Source: Shewanella insulae
Lineage (GTDB): Bacteria > Pseudomonadota > Gammaproteobacteria > Enterobacterales > Shewanellaceae
NCBI RefSeq assembly: GCF_009831655.1
Contig: NZ_WRPA01000006.1
Coordinates: 1 to 64,000, forward strand
Length of the DNA stretch: 64,000 bases
Direction of reading: 5' to 3'
The position numbers were made by a program, and so were the translations under genes. How positions within the stretch are numbered: the stretch's first letter is position 1; every line of letters starts with the position of its first letter. Under the pieces are notes generated by a model. The model saw nothing but the letters and a program-made list of their open reading frames with translations, ran no database searches and was not told the origin of the DNA. Positions 57,748 through 64,000 of the stretch are shown one piece after another.

Positions 57748-58731
57748 ATGGCAAATCAGCAACAAAATCCTCTGTTTTCATGGCTCTATGATGAGGTTGA
57801 TGCAAACATTACCCTGGATGGTTGTCACTTGACGCGCCATGAGGAAGTGAGTGCCCCTGACGCTGATTTACGCCTGCGCCTGGTCTATCAGGGGGCGCTG
57901 TCCCAGGAGGTTATCGCCGAGCAGCTCTTGTCTTGTGTAGCACGCGCGAGTATCGCCGTTATCACCCGTCAAAACGATCTTGCTTGTATCGAACTCTGCC
58001 TCGATGAACGAGCGGGACAGCAGCTCTGCCAAGGGCTTGGCAAGCGCGACAATATCGAGCTGCTGCATATTGGCGCAGAGCAGCCGAGGCTAGATCAGCC
58101 TGGGCTACTCGTGATGGACATGGACTCGACGGCGATTCAGATAGAATGTATCGATGAGCTGGCGGCCATGGCCGGGGTGGGAGAGGCGGTGGCCGAGGTT
58201 ACCGAGCGCGCCATGCAGGGGGAGCTGGATTTCGAGCAGAGCCTGCGCGAGCGGGTGGCCAAGCTGGCGGGGGCCGACGCTAGTATCATAGATACCCTGT
58301 GTAGCAAGTTGCCGCTAATGCCGGGACTAGAGGCTATGGTGGCCGAACTACAAGCCCATGGATGGCGTTTGGTGTTGGCCTCTGGCGGATTTACCCCGTT
58401 CGTGGGGCATCTTAAGCAGCAATTAAATCTCGATGCCGCCTATGCCAACGAGCTGGTGATCGTCGAGGGTAAGCTCAAGGGGGAGGTAGTAGGCACTGTG
58501 GTCGATGCCCAGTTTAAGGCCGATACCGTGCTACGCAGCGCCGAGAGCTGGCAGATCCCCGAGGGGCAACGTCTGGCCATTGGCGATGGTGCCAACGATA
58601 TCCCTATGGTACAGGCGGCGGATTTTGGCATCGCCTACCATGCCAAGCCCAAATTGAAGGCGGCGGCGGATGCGGCGATAGCTAAGTTGGATCTCAGGGT
58701 CCTGCCCTACATGCTAGTTAACCTGGCCTAG
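57748..58731 (+). CDS. serB: Phosphoserine phosphatase
   Basis: 327 residues from ATG 57748 (GGAG upstream); a longer frame to 57577 lies in the divergent gene and is rejected. Last step of serine synthesis. N-terminal regulatory domain of about 100 residues, then HAD phosphatase with D-M-D-S-T, S-G-G-F-T and the G-D-G-A-N-D-I-P-M motif. Neighbour of radA as in E. coli, but two genes intervene here. Confidence 0.97.
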   Translation: MANQQQNPLFSWLYDEVDANITLDGCHLTRHEEVSAPDADLRLRLVYQGALSQEVIAEQLLSCVARASIAVITRQNDLACIELCLDERAGQQLCQGLGKRDNIELLHIGAEQPRLDQPGLLVMDMDSTAIQIECIDELAAMAGVGEAVAEVTERAMQGELDFEQSLRERVAKLAGADASIIDTLCSKLPLMPGLEAMVAELQAHGWRLVLASGGFTPFVGHLKQQLNLDAAYANELVIVEGKLKGEVVGTVVDAQFKADTVLRSAESWQIPEGQRLAIGDGANDIPMVQAADFGIAYHAKPKLKAAADAAIAKLDLRVLPYMLVNLA

Positions 58732-58765
58732 GCGGGATACTCGGCCTGCTCTAATTCTGAATCGA

Positions 58766-58793
58766 GGCTCGCCGTGTGCGGGCCCGTTATTTT
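58766..58793 (+). terminator. Probable terminator of serB
   Basis: GGCTCGC (58766-58772), loop CGTGT, GCGGGCC (58778-58784) with one T-G pair, then a short T-rich stretch. Confidence 0.6.
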
Positions 58794-58869
58794 ACTCTCT
58801 CCTTATTGAAACTAATATAAAGCCCGCGTTTAAAACCATCTTTTTATCTTTGATCTACAAGTCATTATT

Positions 58870-58887
58870 TTTAAACACCTGTTTAAG
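58870..58887. promoter_or_regulatory. PsrA-like operator upstream of the hydrolase gene
   Basis: Palindrome TTAAAC-ACCT-GTTTAA (58871-58886) resembles the AAAC-N4-GTTT operators of PsrA, the fatty-acid regulator used by Shewanella. It lies 70 bp before the start codon. Motif-only assignment. Confidence 0.4.
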
Positions 58888-58957
58888 CTTATTTAAGGTT
58901 CGTTTTGCTCTTGTATTAGCCCTTTAAAGTCAGTAATTTAAATCAAATTTAACTCGG

Positions 58958-59887
58958 ATGTTTTCAGTGTTGCCTCTGATCCAAGAATCTCGTTTTATCC
59001 CTTACCGCCAGGGACAACTTCACCTGCGCATGCTCAAACGGTCCGGCGCCGACATGAGTCAACCACCCATCTTGATGCTTCATGGTGCCATGTCGAACGG
59101 CCGTGTCTTCTATAGCGACAAGGGCAGAGGTCTTGGCTGCTATCTGGCGGAGGCGGGCTATGTTGTCTATGTACTCGACACGCTGGGACGAGGTTTGAGC
59201 ACCCCTAAATTGAGCACTGGTGCCAGTCATGGTCAGGGCGAGGTGATCCGTGAACAGCTTCCTCTGGTGCAGCACTATATTTTGTCTCAGCATCCTGAGG
59301 TTCATAGGGTGCATTGGTGCGCCCACTCCTGGGGAGGCGTACTGATGGCCAGTGCCATCGCTCGCTTCGACTTCTTTCAGGCCAGCGTTGCCTCGCTACT
59401 GACTTTCGGCAGTAAGCGCGCCATCAAGGTGCGCTCATTTAAGAAGTGGCTGATGGTTGATCTGGTGTGGAATAAGCTGGCACCGGCGATTGCCGCCGGA
59501 CACGGTTATCTGGCCGCCGATCGCTGGCGTATGGGAATGGATAACGAGACCAAGGCCTCCCTGTCCCAGAGTATCGACTGGGTCAGGGGCGACTGGATAG
59601 ATCACGACGATGGCTTCGATTATGCCAAGGCGGCAAGTGCCTTAGGCGCCAAGCTGGGCTGGCCTAAGGCCTGGTTTATTGCAGGCTCGGGCGATGAGGT
59701 GCTGGGTAATCCGGCCGATGTCCAGCGCATGATAAAGGAGTGCCATCTCAATCGGGTGACCTATACCTTGCTCTCTAAGGCCAAGGGTAACCTGCATGAC
59801 TATGGTCATGCCGAGATGCTTACCCATAGAGACGCGACTAAGGACCATTTTCCTAAGGTGTTGGAGTGGTACCGCTCTTTTAGCTAG
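58958..59887 (+). CDS. Alpha/beta hydrolase
   Basis: 309 residues, no signal peptide. Alpha/beta-hydrolase fold: oxyanion region L-M-L-H-G-A-M-S-N-G, nucleophile Ser in C-A-H-S-W-G-G, acid Asp probably in G-S-G-D-E-V-L, and His in the late H-D-Y-G-H-A-E-M-L-T-H. Substrate unknown; an esterase or lipase role would suit the PsrA-like site upstream. Its stop overlaps that of the convergent PilZ gene by three bases. No clear SD. Confidence 0.85.
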   Translation: MFSVLPLIQESRFIPYRQGQLHLRMLKRSGADMSQPPILMLHGAMSNGRVFYSDKGRGLGCYLAEAGYVVYVLDTLGRGLSTPKLSTGASHGQGEVIREQLPLVQHYILSQHPEVHRVHWCAHSWGGVLMASAIARFDFFQASVASLLTFGSKRAIKVRSFKKWLMVDLVWNKLAPAIAAGHGYLAADRWRMGMDNETKASLSQSIDWVRGDWIDHDDGFDYAKAASALGAKLGWPKAWFIAGSGDEVLGNPADVQRMIKECHLNRVTYTLLSKAKGNLHDYGHAEMLTHRDATKDHFPKVLEWYRSFS

Positions 59888-62319
59888 GTCGATTCCTTGA
59901 CGAGCTCTATGTGTTGCTCATTGGATGACTCATCGAGCTGCTCGCAGTGCAACTGGGGGTAGCGCAACATCACCTCGTCTGTGATATCCAGTAGCTCACC
60001 AACCCCTATGATGTGCCACATCAACTGCTCGAGTTTCTTACCCTTATGCTGGGCGTGTAGGCCAATATATTCCAGTTCACGCTTGATATAGTTGATATCC
60101 GGCTTACCGGCGGCGCCGCGGTAGACGCGAAGGGCCATGAAGCGACCCAGATTTTGGCTCTGCCGTATGAAATGCAACTGCGCCTGTTGATCGCCAATCT
60201 CCATTGGCGGCACGCATTTTATCTTTATCCGTCCCTGGGACTGGCGGGAGATCTGCACATAGGTTTCAAAAAACTCGAGTCCATGTTGCGGCTTCATCTG
60301 CCGGATCGGGGTGATGAAATCCTCTTTGAGACGTCCCTTATCCAACAGGGCGCTGAGGTCATATTTCAGGGCTTCCTGGGTGGTTGCCGCAAAGAGGTCG
60401 GCGATGGCGTTGGAATGTTTACTAATGCCAAGAACACTGACTTTTGCCGATTTGGCTGTCTTCTCGACGAAGTAGGGGACGGATGCTAATTCGCGCATCA
60501 GGAGATTCTTTAGCCCGTCAGAGAGCTCCTTCATGTCGCTGTTGGCCTCGGTCAGTTTCCTCAGCTTGTCGCGGTTGGCCTCGATGAGGCGGCTGAGAAA
60601 GGCCACACCGACATGGGGCGTGTGGCCGACCATGGCGGCAAGATGTATGGTTACGCCATTCTTGCGGGTGCGGATCAGCCTATAAGGCAACTGTGCCAGG
60701 CGCGTCTTACCTGCAAGGTGTTGTAGCTTGGGAAAGGCGACCATCACGGGCGCAGTAGTATCTAAGTTGGCCGGTTCATCCAGGGTGACCTGTAGCCCCT
60801 TACCTGAGATATCTAAGGTAAATCCATGGTGCGTCTGTTTGTCCTGGCTGACGGTGACCAGTGTCTTAAAGGAGAAACGTGCCTCGTTGCGCCGCTCGGT
60901 AAATTGTAGCGACAGTAACTTAATCTCATCTTCTTGTAGTTTCTCCTGCCCGAAGCGCTTTAACTCGTTTGCCTGATGGCCTTTGGCATCCCAGGCCTCA
61001 TACCTGGGCAGGGCTTCTTCATTGGTCAGATCGATTAGCTGTAACACATGGGTGAAGCGTTTGAGCTGGGCCTCGGTCAGGGAGGCATAATTAACCGAGT
61101 CTCCTGGAATCACGCTGGATTTGTAGGAGATCTCATGGTCTATCTCGTGACTGGCCAGCTTGAAGATACGCCAACTGGCCTTGGTGGCACCAAAGCGCAG
61201 GAAGAGCCCCAGCAGATCACTCTGCTTCAGTTCGGCCAGGGTGGCGGAATAGAAGAAGATCGCCCCCTGTGCCTGAAAGGTAAAGCAGAAAAACAGGCTG
61301 TGATCCGGATCTTGAGGCGCGTTAAACTGCGCCTGTAGACGCTCATGGGTTAGCATGCCGCCGAGCTGGCTGACAGATTTTTCATCCACAAAATATTGCT
61401 GCAGCTTCTGGTTGTCCCGGCTCAGCAGTTTGTGGGTGATGCGGTATTGTCCTTCAATCTGCTCCACGTACAGCGGCAGGTGGGGGAGGTGAGGCAAATA
61501 GTGGCGCTCGAAGCCCAGTCCTGTGGCGGCCACCAGTATGTCGTTGATGTCCACCTTATAGCGAAACTTATAGCCTTGGATCAGATTGGCTAACATGTCA
61601 GACAGGGCTTCGCTGCCGCCGACGCGCTTTAGGCGCATCCAGCTGAACTCATGGTTGCTCTCCACATCGACCACTTGATACTCGACGCCTTTCTGCAGGT
61701 CATCGAAATAGTATTCTTCGCTCAGCTCCAGCAGCTTGACGATAAGCGGCTGCTCAGGGTTGAGGCCGTGATCGACTGGCAGACGGATACGGGCGCCGCC
61801 GACCGAGAGGTCCACCGTAATACCTTTCACCTCATTGCGACCCGGCTGCAGTACACCGATGCGGATCGCGTAGTTCATTCGCTCCTCGGCGCGGTTAAAG
61901 TAACTGCCTAATATGGCGCCGCTGGCCACATAGGGAGTAAGGGCGGTATCGCTGGTTTGGTCGCCTTCCCGCGCGCGTTGCCGGCGCAGTTTATGCCCCT
62001 CGATCACCTGTTCGTATACGCCTAGGGTGTATTGCCCCCGGTACAGGGCCAGCGCCTGAATAAAGTTCTCTTTTGCAGGGGCGTCGACAAAGTGGGTCTG
62101 GGCGCCACTGTTAAAAGCCTCACAAGGCAGCTCGGATCTGTCCCTGAGATCGATAACTCGAGTACAAGGGGAGGAGAGTCGGTTGAGCTCCATCTTGAGC
62201 AGAAAACGGGTCGAATTGGACTCGCCCGAGGTCAGATGATCAAACAGCTCCTGGAAATTGGTTTCCATTAGCAGGGGTTTTAACTGTTCGATCAATGCCT
62301 TATGTTGCTCTAGACTCAT
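59884..62319 (-). CDS. Large protein with two PilZ domains (c-di-GMP receptor)
   Basis: 811 residues, apparently cytoplasmic, no membrane segment seen. Two PilZ signatures are complete: R143-x-x-x-R147 with D170-x-S-x-x-G175, and R477-x-x-x-R481 with D503-x-S-x-x-G508. So it likely binds c-di-GMP at two sites. The N-terminal 130 residues, the middle (250-460) and the C-terminal 200 residues have no fold I recognise. The usual output of such proteins is motility or surface attachment; the partner is unknown. Confidence 0.9.
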   Translation of the reverse strand: MSLEQHKALIEQLKPLLMETNFQELFDHLTSGESNSTRFLLKMELNRLSSPCTRVIDLRDRSELPCEAFNSGAQTHFVDAPAKENFIQALALYRGQYTLGVYEQVIEGHKLRRQRAREGDQTSDTALTPYVASGAILGSYFNRAEERMNYAIRIGVLQPGRNEVKGITVDLSVGGARIRLPVDHGLNPEQPLIVKLLELSEEYYFDDLQKGVEYQVVDVESNHEFSWMRLKRVGGSEALSDMLANLIQGYKFRYKVDINDILVAATGLGFERHYLPHLPHLPLYVEQIEGQYRITHKLLSRDNQKLQQYFVDEKSVSQLGGMLTHERLQAQFNAPQDPDHSLFFCFTFQAQGAIFFYSATLAELKQSDLLGLFLRFGATKASWRIFKLASHEIDHEISYKSSVIPGDSVNYASLTEAQLKRFTHVLQLIDLTNEEALPRYEAWDAKGHQANELKRFGQEKLQEDEIKLLSLQFTERRNEARFSFKTLVTVSQDKQTHHGFTLDISGKGLQVTLDEPANLDTTAPVMVAFPKLQHLAGKTRLAQLPYRLIRTRKNGVTIHLAAMVGHTPHVGVAFLSRLIEANRDKLRKLTEANSDMKELSDGLKNLLMRELASVPYFVEKTAKSAKVSVLGISKHSNAIADLFAATTQEALKYDLSALLDKGRLKEDFITPIRQMKPQHGLEFFETYVQISRQSQGRIKIKCVPPMEIGDQQAQLHFIRQSQNLGRFMALRVYRGAAGKPDINYIKRELEYIGLHAQHKGKKLEQLMWHIIGVGELLDITDEVMLRYPQLHCEQLDESSNEQHIELVKEST

Positions 62320-62652
62320 GGATTATATCTTTTCGACTCGTAATTGATGGCGCGGCTTACCTTCTTGTGTCGGCGGCTTGGTTCAAAACTTGATAGCCTT
62401 TTGTTTATTCAACACAATTTTACTTTTCCGGTGAGGGGGAGCAGCTTGGTAAGCCTTAACGCCAGTGTAAGATATTTTGAAGTCATTGTGGGAATCATTT
62501 TACCGCTTAGTCAAAAGATGGATTGGGTTAAGCGGACTACAGCCGCTCATGATACTCATGTAGAATGCCTGCATGAAAAAGGGCTGTCTCTAGGTTTGCG
62601 CAGCTAGATCGGGGATAATCCGGACATTGAAGAGATGACAAACAGTTAAGCT
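62320..62652 (+). other. Non-coding region between the PilZ gene and radA
   Basis: 333 bp separating divergent genes. Contains AT-rich stretches that must carry both promoters, but no box pair is convincing. An open frame at 62344-62607 has no SD or recognisable product and is not called. Confidence 0.5.
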
Positions 62653-64000
62653 ATGGCGAAGAATAAAACAGCATATGTGTGCAGCGAATGTGGTCAGGAC
62701 TTTCCCCGCTGGCAGGGGCAGTGTAATGCCTGCGGCGAATGGAACACCATCTCTGAGGTGAGGCTGGCACCGGCCAAGTCAAGCGCGGGCTCGGTGGCCG
62801 GTTATGCGGGGGCCGTCGGTGGCGGCTCGAAGAAGCTTAGCGAGGTGGAGGAGTTCGAGGCCAAGAAGCTGCTTACCGGCATTGGCGAGCTGGATCGCGT
62901 GCTGTGCGGCGGGCTCACCACGGGCTCGGTTAACATTATCTCGGGGGATCCCGGCGCCGGTAAGACGACCATTTTGTCGGATCTGGTGTCGCGTATGTCT
63001 CAACTGATGCCCTCGCTCTACTGCACCGCCGAAGAGTCGCTGTCGCAGTTTAAGAACCGGGTCAATCGCCTCAGGCTCGACTGCAACGAGGAAAACCTCT
63101 ACCTGATGGCCGAGACCAATGTGGAGGCGATCATCGCCGAGCTGGAGGCCAAGCAGGTCAAGTTTGCGGTGATCGACTCAATTCAGGCCGTGGTGACGGA
63201 TCTGGCCAACGGCAGCCCGGGGTCGCCATCTCAGGTCAAGGGCAGTGCCCAGGCGCTGACACAATACTGTAAGCAGAACAATGTCACCATGTTTTTGGTG
63301 GCCCACGTGAACAAAAACAACGAGACGGCAGGTCCGCAGACCCTGATCCATATCGTCGACTGCCTGACGCATCTCGAGTGTAACGACGGTCAGGTGCGCA
63401 CCCTGAGGGCCAACAAGAATCGTTTCGGCGACGTGGATACCGTAGGCATCTTCAGGATGACGGAGCGGGGCATGATAAGTGTCGATAACCCCAGCGAGAT
63501 CTTCCTCTCGGGCTCCACTACCGAGTCTCCCGGGGCGGCCATTACCTGTATCCGCAAGGGCAATCGCAACCTGCTGCTGGAGATCCAGTGCCTGACCACA
63601 GAGGCTGAGGGGGAGTTTCCCCAGCGGGTCTGTGTCGGCCTGAACATGAACCGCATCAAGATGCTGACGGGAATTTTGCGTAAACATACCCGCACCAAGA
63701 TCTATCACGACACCTATTTCAATCTGGTGGGCGGACTCAAGATTGACGAGTCTGAGACCTGTATCGACCTGGCGCTGGTGGCAGCGCTGTTGAGCAGCCT
63801 CAACGAGTTTGTGGTGCCGCGCACCACCTGCATCATGGGCGAGCTGAGTCTCAACGGTGATGTGCGCCCCATTGACAGCGGCGTGCCCAGGGTGAAAGAG
63901 GCGGTGCAGCATGGCTTCACCGAGATCTTTATTCCCTATCGCAACTATCATAAGTCGATGGAAGGGTTGGGCGCCAAGATTAACCCCATCAAGACGATCC
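62653..64000 (+). CDS. radA: DNA repair protein RadA, 3' end cut by window
   Basis: 449 codons visible of about 460. It starts M-A-K-N-K-T-A-Y-V-C-S-E-C-G. N-terminal zinc finger C-x2-C...C-x2-C (C-N-A-C-G-E-W). RecA-like ATPase with Walker A G-D-P-G-A-G-K-T-T (K104) and the RadA-specific K-N-R-F-G motif. The C-terminal Lon-like domain is nearly complete. It drives branch migration in recombination. SD is unclear. Confidence 0.97.
   Translation, partial: MAKNKTAYVCSECGQDFPRWQGQCNACGEWNTISEVRLAPAKSSAGSVAGYAGAVGGGSKKLSEVEEFEAKKLLTGIGELDRVLCGGLTTGSVNIISGDPGAGKTTILSDLVSRMSQLMPSLYCTAEESLSQFKNRVNRLRLDCNEENLYLMAETNVEAIIAELEAKQVKFAVIDSIQAVVTDLANGSPGSPSQVKGSAQALTQYCKQNNVTMFLVAHVNKNNETAGPQTLIHIVDCLTHLECNDGQVRTLRANKNRFGDVDTVGIFRMTERGMISVDNPSEIFLSGSTTESPGAAITCIRKGNRNLLLEIQCLTTEAEGEFPQRVCVGLNMNRIKMLTGILRKHTRTKIYHDTYFNLVGGLKIDESETCIDLALVAALLSSLNEFVVPRTTCIMGELSLNGDVRPIDSGVPRVKEAVQHGFTEIFIPYRNYHKSMEGLGAKINPIKTI

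Noticed and set aside
62344..62607. 87-codon ORF before radA
   Set aside because: No SD, no recognisable product, and it lies where divergent promoters are expected.

Overview
The window looks like about 64 kb of Shewanella chromosome, or that of a very close marine gammaproteobacterium. GC is moderate (roughly 53-55% by eye) and almost every gene is an intact core gene. The order matches the classic gammaproteobacterial arrangements: proBA, dnaKJ, dapB-carAB-greA, yhbY/rlmE-ftsH-folP-glmM-tpiA-secG, tRNA-Leu(GAG), initiator tRNA, rimP-nusA-infB-rbfA-truB-rpsO-pnp-nlpI-prfC, and nupC-tsx-deoCABD-smp/serB-radA. The species assignment is an inference from gene order and protein similarity recalled from memory, not from a search.

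Layout. 1-1.2 kb: an AT-rich TIR-domain gene, the only clearly accessory gene. It is flanked by 9-bp inverted repeats and ends in a peptide like the SSB C-terminal tip. 1.2-5.4 kb: a GFA-family protein, a MITE-like repeat, pepD and an M17 aminopeptidase. 5.45-6.1 kb: a gene-poor region with a strong promoter between two HexR-like operators, a structured GGA-rich leader, a 32-codon ORF and terminators. 6.3-12.2 kb: NCS2 purine permease, proBA, a secreted DUF4097-like protein and an EamA transporter. 12.4-17.3 kb: heat-shock and folding block (dnaK, dnaJ, M48 lipoprotein, FKBP22). 17.4-23.6 kb: dapB, carAB, greA. 23.7-27.2 kb: a SecDF pair without yajC, preceded by an unrecognised membrane-anchored protein. 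27.3-34 kb: yhbY (minus strand), rlmE, ftsH, folP, glmM, tpiA, secG. 34-48.3 kb: tRNAs and the translation/RNA-decay super-operon, with a GGDEF-EAL gene inserted between rpsO and pnp. 48.4-56.8 kb: a small DUF5363-like gene, a TatD/YjjV-like hydrolase and the nucleoside uptake and catabolism block. 56.9-64 kb: smp, serB, an alpha/beta hydrolase, a double-PilZ c-di-GMP effector and radA cut by the window edge.

How genes work together. Tsx-like OmpK and NupC bring nucleosides across the outer and inner membranes. DeoD, DeoA, DeoB and DeoC convert them to bases, acetaldehyde and glyceraldehyde-3-phosphate, and TpiA then links to glycolysis. DnaK/DnaJ, FtsH, M48 and FKBP22 handle protein quality control. 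NusA, IF2, RbfA, RimP, TruB, S15, PNPase and RF3 couple transcription, ribosome assembly and RNA turnover. The GGDEF-EAL and PilZ proteins are a c-di-GMP enzyme and a likely receptor.

Many start codons were moved from the longest ORF to one with a Shine-Dalgarno (SD) sequence and family-typical length (pepD, dnaK, carA, secD, folP, tpiA, rimP, infB, rbfA, rpsO, prfC, deoA, serB). The most interesting signals are the TIR protein with its SSB-like tail and the HexR-like controlled small transcript at 5.5-6.1 kb.
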